Assembly: GCA_038245435.1 (NCBI GenBank)
Contig: JBBRSL010000007.1
Location: 1-34,267 of the forward strand
Direction: 5' to 3'
From: JBBRSL01 sp038245435
GTDB lineage: Bacteria; Patescibacteriota; Saccharimonadia; Saccharimonadales; CAIOMD01
Length of the DNA stretch: 34,267 nucleotides
Shown here: positions 21,057 through 30,066 of the stretch, in pieces
Layout of the letters: every line of letters begins with the position of its first letter
Numbering within the stretch: the stretch's first letter is position 1
Program-made: the position numbers and the translations under genes
Notes under the pieces: model-generated
What the model was told of the DNA's origin: nothing
Seen by the model: the letters and a program-made list of their open reading frames with translations, nothing else
Database searches by the model: none

Positions 21057-22868
21057 ATGCGCATATCAGACACGCTTGTTGAGCAATTGCTCAAAAAGAC
21101 CAACAAAATCACCGCCGAACAGATAACCGCCCTTAAAGAACAGGAGCGGAATGAAAAGAAGCCCCTGCAAGACGTTGTTGTCAGTTCAGGTGCGATGAGC
21201 GAAAAAGATCTCACTAAACGCTTTGCAGAAGAAATTGATGTTCCCTTCACTGATATAAATGTAAAAGATCTACCAAAAGAAACACTACATTTGGTACCCG
21301 AGCGCATCGCACGGCAATATAACGTGGTTGTTTTTGGCGTTGATGACGATGGTAAAAAACTGCTGGCTATGGAAGATCCTGATGATATTCAGGCGATTAG
21401 TTTTTTACAAAAACAGCTTGGCAACGATTTAAAGATCTTTATTGCGACCCGAACCAATATCTTGCAGGCTCTCGATCAATATCGCGGTAATATTAGCAGC
21501 GAGATTACGCAGGTCATATCAGCCGAGGGCGATGATACATCAGACGAAGCCGTTAGCGAAGAAGACGTTGCCGAGGACTCACCAGTCGCACAGACAATCA
21601 ATCTCATCATTGAGGGTGCCATAAAGTCGGGTGCTTCAGATATCCATATCGAACCTCGCGAAGGATACGTATCAGTGCGCTATCGCATCGATGGTATCTT
21701 GCGTGAAGTAAATAAGCTGCCGAAAAAAGTTCACAATGCGCTGATATCGCGTATTAAAATCCTATCAAATTTAAAAATTGACGAACGTCGCGTACCGCAA
21801 GATGGTCGCTTTAAAATCGCTATTAACAGCCTCGTGTATGCACTGCGCGTATCAACGCTTCCGATTACTGACGGCGAAAAAGTAGTTTTACGTATTTTGA
21901 ACGAGAGCACCAAAGCAGCAACACTTGAAGAACTTGGCTACTGGGGTTCGGCACTGAATACGGTCAATAAAGCAATCGTGCAGCCACACGGCATGATTTT
22001 AGTTACCGGCCCAACAGGCTCGGGTAAATCAACCAGCCTATTTAGCGTATTAAGTCTACTGAATAAACCAGACGTCAATATTTCTACCATTGAAGACCCT
22101 GTTGAATATAAAATATTTGGCGCTAACCAAACACAAGTAAATGTTCAGGCAGGTATGACTTTCGTAGCTGGTCTTCGTGCCTTACTTCGTCAAGATCCAA
22201 ACATTATCATGGTAGGTGAGATTCGTGACGGTGAAACTGCCAGTCTTGGTGTACAGGCATCGCTCACTGGTCACCTCGTATTCGCAACGCTCCACACAAA
22301 TAACGCTGCCACGTGCTTACCGCGCTTACTCGATATGGGCATTGAACCCTTCCTGATTGCCAGCACTGTTCGCGCTGTCGTTGGTCAACGGTTAGTGCGT
22401 AGGCTCTGCTCAAGCTGCCGTGAACCATACGAACCATCTGCTGAAGTCGTAAAAAAGATTAGTGATTCATTTGGATTTGGCGACGCAGCTTCTATGAAAA
22501 GTATCCACAAACTCGAAGAATCTGCGCTTGCCGGTGGCGTCGGTACCTCAACGCTCGCTGCAAATGATCCGAAATCAACGGCAACGCTGTCAACGACCGA
22601 ATCAAAAATTAACCGTCTTTGGAAAGCACACGAAGATGGATGCGATGAGTGCGGCCATAACGGCTATAAAGGGCGTATAGGTATTTACGAAGTGCTCGAT
22701 AACACTCAAGATTTGCAAAGTCTTATTGTTGGAAATGCGACAAGCGATGTTATCCAAAATCAAGCAATCAAAGACGGCATGATTATTATGCAGATTGATG
22801 GTCTCGTAAAAGCACTCCGTGGCCAAACAACGCTCGAAGAGATTCTTCGCGTGACGGCAGAAAAGTAG
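21057..22868 (+). CDS. pilB: Type IV pilus assembly ATPase PilB
   Basis: This 603-residue hexameric ATPase of the PilB/GspE family drives pilin polymerisation. An N-terminal MshEN-type domain (about 1-150) precedes an acidic linker (about 155-175). The catalytic part has Walker A GPTGSGKSTSL (about 317-327), an Asp-box region, Walker B with DPNIIMVGEIRDGETA, and the His box LTGHLVFATLHTNNA. Two zinc-binding Cys pairs follow (CSSC near 450, CDEC near 528), the hallmark of assembly ATPases rather than PilT. It opens the pilus cluster; pilC follows 1 nt later. Confidence 0.95.
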   Translation: MRISDTLVEQLLKKTNKITAEQITALKEQERNEKKPLQDVVVSSGAMSEKDLTKRFAEEIDVPFTDINVKDLPKETLHLVPERIARQYNVVVFGVDDDGKKLLAMEDPDDIQAISFLQKQLGNDLKIFIATRTNILQALDQYRGNISSEITQVISAEGDDTSDEAVSEEDVAEDSPVAQTINLIIEGAIKSGASDIHIEPREGYVSVRYRIDGILREVNKLPKKVHNALISRIKILSNLKIDERRVPQDGRFKIAINSLVYALRVSTLPITDGEKVVLRILNESTKAATLEELGYWGSALNTVNKAIVQPHGMILVTGPTGSGKSTSLFSVLSLLNKPDVNISTIEDPVEYKIFGANQTQVNVQAGMTFVAGLRALLRQDPNIIMVGEIRDGETASLGVQASLTGHLVFATLHTNNAATCLPRLLDMGIEPFLIASTVRAVVGQRLVRRLCSSCREPYEPSAEVVKKISDSFGFGDAASMKSIHKLEESALAGGVGTSTLAANDPKSTATLSTTESKINRLWKAHEDGCDECGHNGYKGRIGIYEVLDNTQDLQSLIVGNATSDVIQNQAIKDGMIIMQIDGLVKALRGQTTLEEILRVTAEK

Positions 22869-22869
22869 C

Positions 22870-24081
22870 ATGACAAAGTTTCTTTACACCGCGGTAAGCA
22901 AAGATGGGAAAAACCTACAGGGCACCTTAGAGGCTACATCTCGTGAGGCAGTCATTGCCTCATTGAACAGACAAGGTATCCGTCCACTCGTTGTCAAGAA
23001 AAAACCAGGGCTTAACTTTAGCCTCGGCAAGCCGAAAGTTAAGTCTCGTGATCTTGTTATTTTTACCCGCCAACTCGCGACAATGATTTCTGCCGGTGTA
23101 CCGCTCAATAGGACACTGGATACACTCGCAGAGCAATCAGAGAATAAATATTTTAAAACTGTTATTACGCAAATAGGACGGGACGTTGAAAGCGGCACGA
23201 ATTTAGGCAATGCACTCGAAAAACACCCTGATATATTTTCTGACATATACGTAAATATGGTACGCGCCGGTGAAGCAGGTGGTATTTTAGACGAAATAAT
23301 GAAACGTTTGGCAACGCAAGTCGAGCAAGATGCAAGTATGCGGAAAAAAATAAAAAGTGCCAGCATGTATCCGATGGTTATCGGAATTATTACGGTTGTC
23401 GCGTTTTTTGGCATCATGATTTTTCTTATGCCAAAACTTTCTAAAATTATACTTGATCTTGGCGGACCGAATGCCCAACTTCCAATTTACTCACGCGTAC
23501 TTCTTAGTATGTCGGCATTTATGCAGGCAAATGCCATCCCAATTTTGGTTATTTTATTTGTAACTGTCTTTACGTTCCGACGCTACATAAAGACACCGAA
23601 GGGTAAATATTGGTGGCACGCAACTCTACTCCGTACTCCTGTCGTAAAAGACATTATTACTAAGATTGCAATCGCTAGGTTTTCACAAACATTTGCCAGC
23701 CTAATGACAGCAGGTGTAAGTGTTTTAGATGCACTCGAAATAACAGGGGGCGCAATTGGTAACAAAGTAATCGAAAAAGAGCTTATCGATGCAGCCAAAG
23801 ACGTCAAGAATGGTAAACAGCTTTCAGAGCCACTCAGTAAAAGTAAGCACTTCCCCCCAATTGTGAGCCAAATGATAGCGGTGGGCGAAGAAACTGGCCA
23901 AATCGACACTATCCTTATAAAAGTTGCTGAATTTTACGAAGAAGAAGTGACGGCGACTATTGATGGGCTCAGTTCAATTATTGAACCAATTATGATAGTT
24001 ATCTTAGGTGCAATTGTTGGTGTTATTGCCGCAAGTGTTATGGGCCCTATTGCTTCACTCAGCAAAAACATTGGCAACTAG
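22870..24081 (+). CDS. pilC: Type IV pilus platform protein PilC
   Basis: This 403-residue GspF/PilC-family inner-membrane protein couples ATPase motion to pilin insertion. Both tandem GspF domains are visible: FTRQLATMISAGVPLNRTL (about 62-80) and FSQTFASLMTAGVSVLDAL (about 273-291). Each is followed by a membrane segment, with another at the C-terminus (IVILGAIVGVIAASVMGPIA). Length matches the family. It starts 1 nt after pilB. Confidence 0.95.
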   Translation: MTKFLYTAVSKDGKNLQGTLEATSREAVIASLNRQGIRPLVVKKKPGLNFSLGKPKVKSRDLVIFTRQLATMISAGVPLNRTLDTLAEQSENKYFKTVITQIGRDVESGTNLGNALEKHPDIFSDIYVNMVRAGEAGGILDEIMKRLATQVEQDASMRKKIKSASMYPMVIGIITVVAFFGIMIFLMPKLSKIILDLGGPNAQLPIYSRVLLSMSAFMQANAIPILVILFVTVFTFRRYIKTPKGKYWWHATLLRTPVVKDIITKIAIARFSQTFASLMTAGVSVLDALEITGGAIGNKVIEKELIDAAKDVKNGKQLSEPLSKSKHFPPIVSQMIAVGEETGQIDTILIKVAEFYEEEVTATIDGLSSIIEPIMIVILGAIVGVIAASVMGPIASLSKNIGN

Positions 24082-24092
24082 CAAAAAAGTGC

Positions 24093-24120
24093 TTGCAAAC
24101 AGTACGCTTATGCTTATAAT
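24093..24120 (+). promoter_or_regulatory. Strong promoter of the major pilin
   Basis: TTGCAA, a 16-bp spacer and a perfect TATAAT (24115-24120) make this the most consensus-like promoter in the window. It gives a leader of about 75 nt. Confidence 0.75.
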
Positions 24121-24182
24121 CTACTGTTAGATACGTCTTTATATTTAAGATGTTCAAAGAATAGTAATAAACAAAGTAATTT

Positions 24183-24192
24183 TAAGGAGGGT
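24183..24192 (+). promoter_or_regulatory. Strong Shine-Dalgarno of the major pilin
   Basis: AAGGAGGGTG lies about 8 nt before the ATG at 24201 and fits high expression. Confidence 0.8.
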
Positions 24193-24200
24193 GGGCTTTA

Positions 24201-24689
24201 ATGATCTCACTTAAAAATAAGCAATCTGGTTTTACTATCGTAGAACTTTTGATTGTCATCGTAGTTATCGGTATTTTGGCCGCTTTGGTCATCACAACCT
24301 TCAACGGTATTCAACAAAAAGGTCGTGACACAGAACGACAAACTGACATTAAGGCTATTCATGGCCAGCTCGAAGCTTACTATGCACAAAATGGAAACTA
24401 TCCAGCACTTGGGGACATAGACACAGCAGCAAAAGCAACGACACTTTTCAAGGGTCTTGATAAGGAAGCCCTGAGCGATCCTCAAGCCAACCCTAAGACG
24501 TATGTCCTTGTTTCAACTCCTGCTGCAAAGGCATATAGCTACCAAGTTTATGAAACTGATGGTACAACGAACTGTACTGTAGCTGCTAACTGCGCAAAGT
24601 ACATCCTTACGACAACGACTGAAGGTCTTCTAACCGGTGGTACAGCTACCAACGGTGTAAACACCTACGCAAAAGTTAGTCTTAACTAA
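24201..24689 (+). CDS. Major type IV pilin
   Basis: This 162-residue prepilin has leader MISLKNKQSG, then FTIVELLIVIVVIGILAAL with Glu5, the class III signal cut by PilD. The globular head contains the common NGNYPALG and ends with a Cys pair (NCTVAANC), likely the D-region disulfide. A consensus promoter, a strong ribosome site and a terminator of its own frame this gene, unlike its neighbours, which marks it as the abundant pilus subunit. Confidence 0.92.
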   Translation: MISLKNKQSGFTIVELLIVIVVIGILAALVITTFNGIQQKGRDTERQTDIKAIHGQLEAYYAQNGNYPALGDIDTAAKATTLFKGLDKEALSDPQANPKTYVLVSTPAAKAYSYQVYETDGTTNCTVAANCAKYILTTTTEGLLTGGTATNGVNTYAKVSLN

Positions 24690-24706
24690 GCTATCTTTTA
24701 CGCATT

Positions 24707-24735
24707 AAAAAAGCCGGGTCTAACCCGGCTTTTTT
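24707..24735 (+). terminator. Terminator after the major pilin
   Basis: GCCGGGT-CTA-ACCCGGC is a perfect 7-bp GC-rich stem, extended by A and T runs and followed by six T's. Confidence 0.93.
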
Positions 24736-24743
24736 GCTATACT
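24735..24743 (+). promoter_or_regulatory. Extended -10 of the minor pilin genes
   Basis: TGC-TATACT starts in the pilin terminator's T-run and lies 10 nt before the ATG at 24754. There is no Shine-Dalgarno, so the mRNA is probably leaderless. Confidence 0.55.
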
Positions 24744-24753
24744 ATTTATAAGC

Positions 24754-25200
24754 ATGAGCGTCAAACAAAAACAGAGTGGTTTTACGATGGTCGAGATAGT
24801 CTTAGCACTAGCTATATTCCCTATTCTTGTTATTGGAATTTCTAATGCCTATGATTCAGTTCGTAAAAGCTACCGCATTAGCCGACAGCTCAATGAAATG
24901 TACGCTGTTCTTAGTGCGTGCCCAGAGCTTGATCGAGCACTCGAATTTAGCTCATTAAGCAACGGCACAAATTGCTACCCAAACAACTCATTTAAGGCTG
25001 AAGGCGGTAGCGGCAAAGTAATCGGTTACGCGCCGACACTGACCGTTACCGATACAAGCGCTCTGGCCACCGGAGACCCCCTTAAGACTGTCCCGGATTC
25101 GAAAGTTGTACAAGTGAGTACTGGCTATAGTTTGGATTCTTCTGGCAAGCCACTTGTACTAAGACTTCTTATAACGAGGAACGGCGTCGCCCAACAATGA
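24754..25200 (+). CDS. Minor pilin, PilV/PilE-like
   Basis: This 148-residue prepilin has a short basic leader ending KQSG and an N-terminal helix FTMVEIVLALAIFPILVIGI with Glu5. The head has two cysteines (SACPEL and TNCYP). By order it is the first of three minor pilin genes and probably primes assembly or modifies the tip. It overlaps the next gene by 4 bp (ATGA). Confidence 0.85.
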   Translation: MSVKQKQSGFTMVEIVLALAIFPILVIGISNAYDSVRKSYRISRQLNEMYAVLSACPELDRALEFSSLSNGTNCYPNNSFKAEGGSGKVIGYAPTLTVTDTSALATGDPLKTVPDSKVVQVSTGYSLDSSGKPLVLRLLITRNGVAQQ

Positions 25201-25973
25201 GAAACGATCAGTCGGGCTTTACGCTACCAGAGCTCGTTCTCTCGCTGACTATGACAAGCGTGCTTGTTACTTTGATAATGTTTTTTACTTTCAGTTACTG
25301 GCAATACAGCTACATCTTACAAGCAGATCAAGAAACGTTTACTGAAAGATTGAATACCACCGATTATCTAAGAGAAGCTCTAGGCACTTCTTCGGGCATG
25401 ATTTCTCAAAATAGTATTCCCGATACGCACGTTGGCAATCCCGATACATCGATAACGAGTGGTTTATATTGGAAAGTTCTTCATGCCATTCCCGGCAACG
25501 TAGCCGTTAATAGTGGAGGAACCTATACGCCACTCGCCTACTTCAAACGAATAAGTATTTCTACATCAAACCAGGTAATTATGAATGGCGTTCAGCCCTA
25601 CGAGGACGAATATGTGCTGTATCTCTACGGGCCGACAAAAAGCTTACAGATTCGCTCCCTGGCAAACCCGAATGCACCGAGTAACAAGCTTAAGACTAGT
25701 TGCCCTGCAGCCCAAGCCAGCGTAAGTTGCCCAGCTGATAAAATCCTTATAAGCAATATATCGTCTATAGATAAAAGGTTTTTTTCGAGATCTGGCAGCC
25801 TTATTAACTGGACTTCAATATTTGACGCTAATACAAACAGCTATGCCGGCCCCGATAACCAGTCAATTGAAGTCGTCGAGCTGACCTTGAACTTGTCAAA
25901 GAAAGCCTCCTTTCAAACGACCAACACAACCCAAAGTAGCACCATAATACGAATTGCTTTGAGGAACACATAA
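25197..25973 (+). CDS. Minor pilin, PilW-like
   Basis: This 258-residue prepilin begins MRNDQSG, then FTLPELVLSLTMTSVLVTLI with Glu5, and is larger than most pilins, like PilW/GspJ. Two cysteines lie close together (TSCPAAQASVSC). The long head suggests a minor tip-proximal subunit. It overlaps the previous gene by 4 bp, and the next starts 1 nt after its stop. Confidence 0.85.
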   Translation: MRNDQSGFTLPELVLSLTMTSVLVTLIMFFTFSYWQYSYILQADQETFTERLNTTDYLREALGTSSGMISQNSIPDTHVGNPDTSITSGLYWKVLHAIPGNVAVNSGGTYTPLAYFKRISISTSNQVIMNGVQPYEDEYVLYLYGPTKSLQIRSLANPNAPSNKLKTSCPAAQASVSCPADKILISNISSIDKRFFSRSGSLINWTSIFDANTNSYAGPDNQSIEVVELTLNLSKKASFQTTNTTQSSTIIRIALRNT

Positions 25974-25974
25974 A

Positions 25975-27399
25975 ATGCGTACGCTACATATATCTAAGAA
26001 ACAAAAAGGTTCTGTAATTGTATCCCTGCTGATTGTTATGGGATTTTTGGTAATGATTATTTTTAGCCTTCTTGTGTACGCAAACTCTAACTTATTTAGA
26101 GCCCGAAACAGGGTGTTTACTCTACAAGCACAGTATGCCGCTGAGTCGGGTGCAGACCAGGCCATTGCCAAACTTAACGCAGGTGATAGTTCCTATCCAG
26201 GCACCACGAGTGACGTGCTCTTGGTAACAAATGGAACTATGTACAAGGCAACATTCTCTGTAAGTATGGTTGCCGGAAGTAATATCAAAGAAAAAAAGAT
26301 AACAGCTGTCGGTAAAGTTTACGCGCCAGCGAATGCAACAACGCCAACCTTCACTCGAACGATTGAAGTGTTGGCCCAGCGTTCAAGTGCTTCGTCGGCA
26401 TCTTCAATTTTAAGTCGAAATATTATTGAGATTCAAAGTGGGGTAAAAAACATTCAAGCGGTCAGTATTTTTGCAAATGGTTATATAAATATGAATAAAA
26501 ATACAACCAAGCTTATCGCTGAGAATATCACTGTTGGCGGCAAAAACACAGGCGCCAGCAACTGCTCAATTGGTGGCTCAGGCAACCTCGTCAAACCAAC
26601 GACATTTACGAATGTTGGCCAAACGAAAACAAACATTACAACTGCCTACAATAACTGCATCTCACCTCCAGGAAATACCAGTAATAGCAATTTTACAGTG
26701 ACAGCGAATCAATCAAATATAAGTACCGTGCAATCTACATACTTACCTTGGTCACTTGCGATGGACGGGACATACCAAAACTCACCAAGCGGATGCGCTG
26801 ATTGGACTTATGGAACATTCCCAAGAAGCATACCTTCTACCGGTAACAGTAAAAAAACTCACTACCCTGATTCTGGAAGCGGAACCATCGCCTCCTGTGG
26901 TACAAGCGGTAACATACAACTGGCCACTGGTACGTATACGATAAAAAATAGTGCCCACATACGCGCAAGCCTCTGCGCTACTTCAGAATGCTTTCCTACC
27001 TTCAACAACCCCGACCCTGACTTAAAGTATATTTTTGTTGAAGGCACCATAAATTTTGGCAGCCTTAATAGTACGGCCGGGAGCGGACCTATCGTGTTTA
27101 TTGGCTACGGTGCAGATACGGGACTCAGAACTGGTATGTGCCCACTTGGGGATTCAATTTATCTCGGACACGACGATACGACTAGCGCACCAGCAGTATA
27201 TCTGCTGGCTACGAATGGTCTCTGTATCGAAAAGACCAAATTTAGCTCAGCGAAAGCACTTGGTGGAGTTGGCGGAAAAAACATATATATTGAGTCGAAT
27301 CCAGGAACGCCATTCGACTTAGCGCTCGACCCTGCATTTCCTTCGAACTCAATTCCAATAGACCTATCTTGGAAAGCAACAACCTATAGGCGCTTATAG
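25975..27399 (+). CDS. Minor pilin, PilX/GspK-like, large and cysteine-rich
   Basis: This 474-residue protein has a class III-like signal ending KQKG, then SVIVSLLIVMGFLVMIIFSLL. Residue 5 is Ser, so Glu5 is absent, as in GspK/PilX-type subunits that sit at the very tip. The AQYAAESGADQAIAKL stretch matches PilX proteins. The long exported part is rich in Ser, Thr, Asn and Gly and holds eight cysteines, an even number, pointing to several disulfides. It may be a combined PilX/tip adhesin. It ends the pilin block; a gap of about 70 nt follows before pilM. Confidence 0.85.
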   Translation: MRTLHISKKQKGSVIVSLLIVMGFLVMIIFSLLVYANSNLFRARNRVFTLQAQYAAESGADQAIAKLNAGDSSYPGTTSDVLLVTNGTMYKATFSVSMVAGSNIKEKKITAVGKVYAPANATTPTFTRTIEVLAQRSSASSASSILSRNIIEIQSGVKNIQAVSIFANGYINMNKNTTKLIAENITVGGKNTGASNCSIGGSGNLVKPTTFTNVGQTKTNITTAYNNCISPPGNTSNSNFTVTANQSNISTVQSTYLPWSLAMDGTYQNSPSGCADWTYGTFPRSIPSTGNSKKTHYPDSGSGTIASCGTSGNIQLATGTYTIKNSAHIRASLCATSECFPTFNNPDPDLKYIFVEGTINFGSLNSTAGSGPIVFIGYGADTGLRTGMCPLGDSIYLGHDDTTSAPAVYLLATNGLCIEKTKFSSAKALGGVGGKNIYIESNPGTPFDLALDPAFPSNSIPIDLSWKATTYRRL

Positions 27400-27419
27400 C
27401 GATGTTACACACTTATTTA

Positions 27420-27428
27420 TGGTATAGT
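27420..27428 (+). promoter_or_regulatory. Extended -10 upstream of pilM
   Basis: TGG-TATAGT would start a second pilus transcript. A candidate Shine-Dalgarno (AAAAGGTGG, 27449-27456) lies 14 nt before the ATG, a rather long spacing. Confidence 0.45.
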
Positions 27429-27470
27429 GATAGCAATACGCTTATGTTAAAAGGTGGCAAATAAATAAAA

Positions 27471-28532
27471 ATGAACTCTAGCTTTTTCTACAAAGACAAA
27501 CCCCTCTTTGGTCTTGATATTGGCTTTAGCAGTATTAAAGTAATGCAGATTGTTGACCGCGGCAAGAAGCAACAAGTTGTTGGTTACGGCGTAGCTTCGT
27601 ATAACCCAAAATGTATTAAAGACGGAGTTATTGAAGATTTTGAGGGGCTCTCAAAGGTAACTAAAGAACTCTTTGAAAAAGATATTGTTGGTTCAATTTC
27701 AACCCGCCGTGTCGTCCTTACGGTTCCAGTTGCAAAAACCTACAATCGTATCGTGACGCTCCCAAACATGAGTAATAAGGACTTATTCAGTGCTGTGCAG
27801 ATGGAAACAAGCCAATATGTACCGGTACCCGTAGATGAACTTTACATTGACTATGCCGTTACCGCGCAAAATAAAGATAATATCGAGCTACTCGTTGTCG
27901 CGGTGCCCAAAAAAATAATTGACTCGTACATGACATATGCGCACATGCTTGGGCTTGAAGTGTGTGGAATTGAAACTACTATTAGTGCCGCAAGTCGTTT
28001 AGTTGCACATTCTGAACGTGAAAAATCGCCAACGATCCTTATAGACTTTGGGTCTGTATCTGTTGATATTACAATCTACGATGAACAACTTGTCGTTACT
28101 GGTACGGTCGCTGGTGGCGGTGATACATTTACTGAGCTTATTGCCAAAAAACTCGATGTTAGCCACCAGGTTGCTCATACCGTTAAGACAAAGTATGGTC
28201 TTGGCGTAAGTAAAAAACAAAAAGATATCCAAGAAGCGCTCGATCCAATCTTATCTTCTCTCGCGAAAGAAGTAAAAAAGATGCTTCGTTATTATGATGA
28301 CCGCGCCTCATCGAAACAAAAAATTAACCAAGTAATAACCATGGGTGGTGGTGCGAATATGCCTGGGCTTAGCGAATACATCACGAACGAGCTGCGATTG
28401 CCGGCACGTATGTGCGACCCTTGGAGACATCTTGAATTTGAAAGACTGCAGCCACCAAGTGAACTAGAGAAATCGGTGTTCGTAACTGCTGCCGGTTTGG
28501 CTTTGATTGACCCGAAGGATGTCTGGAAATGA
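27471..28532 (+). CDS. pilM: Type IV pilus protein PilM
   Basis: This 353-residue actin-like (ASKHA) protein has the phosphate-1 motif LFGLDIGFSSIKVMQI at residues about 12-27 and a DFGSVSVDITIYD motif (about 190). It also has MGGGANMPGLSEYI near the C-terminus, the PilM pattern. PilM sits at the cytoplasmic face and links to the membrane through the conserved N-terminus of PilN. It overlaps pilN by 4 bp (ATGA), so translation is coupled. Confidence 0.95.
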   Translation: MNSSFFYKDKPLFGLDIGFSSIKVMQIVDRGKKQQVVGYGVASYNPKCIKDGVIEDFEGLSKVTKELFEKDIVGSISTRRVVLTVPVAKTYNRIVTLPNMSNKDLFSAVQMETSQYVPVPVDELYIDYAVTAQNKDNIELLVVAVPKKIIDSYMTYAHMLGLEVCGIETTISAASRLVAHSEREKSPTILIDFGSVSVDITIYDEQLVVTGTVAGGGDTFTELIAKKLDVSHQVAHTVKTKYGLGVSKKQKDIQEALDPILSSLAKEVKKMLRYYDDRASSKQKINQVITMGGGANMPGLSEYITNELRLPARMCDPWRHLEFERLQPPSELEKSVFVTAAGLALIDPKDVWK

Positions 28533-29140
28533 TAAATTTATTACCACCCGAGGCAAAAGAGGATGCTCTGTATGGCAGACGTAACTACAAGCTCGTCTTC
28601 ATTGGTGGCGGAATTTTACTTATTATGTTTGCCCTTGGTGCATTGACACTATTTGGACAGTTTTACCTTTCTCAGTCAAAAGCTCAATACACTAAATCTG
28701 GCATTGTAGTAGAACAACGAATTAAAGATCAAAAGCTTGAAGATTCACAAAAAAATCTTGAAACTCTTGCTGCCAATTTCAAAACGGCATCGCAACTACT
28801 TAGTAAGCAAATATTATTCTCAAAATTATTCCCTAAGCTTGCTGAAATAATCCCTAAAGGTGCTTATGTGCGCCAGATAAGTATCGATGATAAATCTACC
28901 TATCTACAGTTTGAAATAGCAGCACCCTCGCGTTCGGTTGCCAACCAAGGGTACATAAATGTATCTGATCCTAAAAATGGTTTATTCGAAAAGGCTGACC
29001 TACTTGATATTACCTGCAGCGATAAGGCCCCTACTGATGGTTCAGCGCCATGCAAAGCAACCGTCAAAGCACTATTTAGAAGCGATTCACCTTTCTTGCT
29101 ATTGAACTATCTTAAAACTCAAGCAACGGTAAAACAATAA
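28529..29140 (+). CDS. pilN: Type IV pilus protein PilN
   Basis: This 203-residue protein begins MINLLPPEAKE, the conserved PilN peptide that binds PilM. A membrane segment (about 23-48), a coiled-coil region and a periplasm-side ferredoxin-like domain follow. It forms the alignment complex with PilM and PilO. It has two cysteines in the exported domain (DITCSDK and APCKAT). Stop and next start share one base (TAATG). Confidence 0.93.
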   Translation: MINLLPPEAKEDALYGRRNYKLVFIGGGILLIMFALGALTLFGQFYLSQSKAQYTKSGIVVEQRIKDQKLEDSQKNLETLAANFKTASQLLSKQILFSKLFPKLAEIIPKGAYVRQISIDDKSTYLQFEIAAPSRSVANQGYINVSDPKNGLFEKADLLDITCSDKAPTDGSAPCKATVKALFRSDSPFLLLNYLKTQATVKQ

Positions 29141-29775
29141 TGAATGCTAAAAAATTTTACTATGTTAGCCTCGGCCTCGTCGTCGCACTTCTACTTATGT
29201 TAGGGGGTTCAATTTATTTCATGAACCAGTATCTACAAAAAGGTTCGCAAGATCTAGTACAGGCAAAACTCGAAAGCCGTGTTGATGAAGAAAGAGAAAC
29301 ATATTACTTACAGTCTAAAAAAGACCTTGAAAAGTATAAAGACATAAGCGCGACGCTTGTTAAAGTTTTACCGAAAGATAAAGACCAGGCAAGAGCAGTT
29401 GCTGAGCTAGGCAGGATTGCCGAGGAATCTGGTATAGAAATTAAGCAAATATCTTTCCCAAGTTCTACTCTAGGGGATAAGAAAGCTGTGGCAACAGCTA
29501 CAACTCCATCAACAAGTACCACACCCATTGCTGCTACGCCATCAGTTACTCAATCAAAACCAGTTGAGGGCGTGTCGGGAGTTCTAGGAATAGATACACA
29601 AGTACAATTTGTTTCGACAGAGACTAATAAGCTAACCTATTCTCAACTTTTAACTTTCTTAGAAAAGCTTGAAAAGAATCGTCGCACAATGCAAATTTCA
29701 TCGGTTAACATTACACCAAAAAGCAGTGATCAAATTGATGCAGCAATTTCAGTAAGGATATTTGTAAAGCCATGA
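29140..29775 (+). CDS. pilO: Type IV pilus protein PilO
   Basis: This 211-residue protein has a short cytoplasmic N-terminus, a membrane segment (about 7-30) and a long charged coiled coil. A Thr/Ser/Pro-rich low-complexity insert follows (around 110-140, TATTPSTSTTPIAATPS), then a small exported domain. Size, topology and position after pilN fit PilO, the PilN partner. It overlaps the next gene by 4 bp. Confidence 0.9.
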   Translation: MNAKKFYYVSLGLVVALLLMLGGSIYFMNQYLQKGSQDLVQAKLESRVDEERETYYLQSKKDLEKYKDISATLVKVLPKDKDQARAVAELGRIAEESGIEIKQISFPSSTLGDKKAVATATTPSTSTTPIAATPSVTQSKPVEGVSGVLGIDTQVQFVSTETNKLTYSQLLTFLEKLEKNRRTMQISSVNITPKSSDQIDAAISVRIFVKP

Positions 29776-30062
29776 ATTTAGACTCAGTAACCCATAAACT
29801 TGAAAGCATAAAAAACAGTATTGTTAAGCATATTGTAGTAATTAGTATCGTAGCGGTGGTCAGTCTCTTTGGTTTTATGGTTGTGCGCATTTACCTGCTT
29901 TCTACGGCCGAGCCAACACAAGCGCAAGTTGACGACAAGTTGAACAGTTATAAGGTTGTTCGCCTCGATCCACAAATAGCTGCTCTCTTTAGAAGTCTGG
30001 AAGATCAGAATATCAGTATTGAATCACTCTTCGACAACGGGCGCACTAATCCTTTTCAGTAA
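29772..30062 (+). CDS. Small PilP-like pilus membrane protein
   Basis: This 96-residue protein has one membrane segment (about 20-46) and a short exported part ending NGRTNPFQ. Its place after pilO and the terminal G-R-x-NPF pattern suggest a reduced PilP-like member of the alignment complex. No lipobox or secretin-binding domain is seen, which fits an organism without an outer membrane. Whether it is truly homologous to PilP is uncertain. Its stop is 4 bp from the stop of the convergent PH-domain gene. Confidence 0.7.
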   Translation: MNLDSVTHKLESIKNSIVKHIVVISIVAVVSLFGFMVVRIYLLSTAEPTQAQVDDKLNSYKVVRLDPQIAALFRSLEDQNISIESLFDNGRTNPFQ

Positions 30063-30066
30063 AGTT

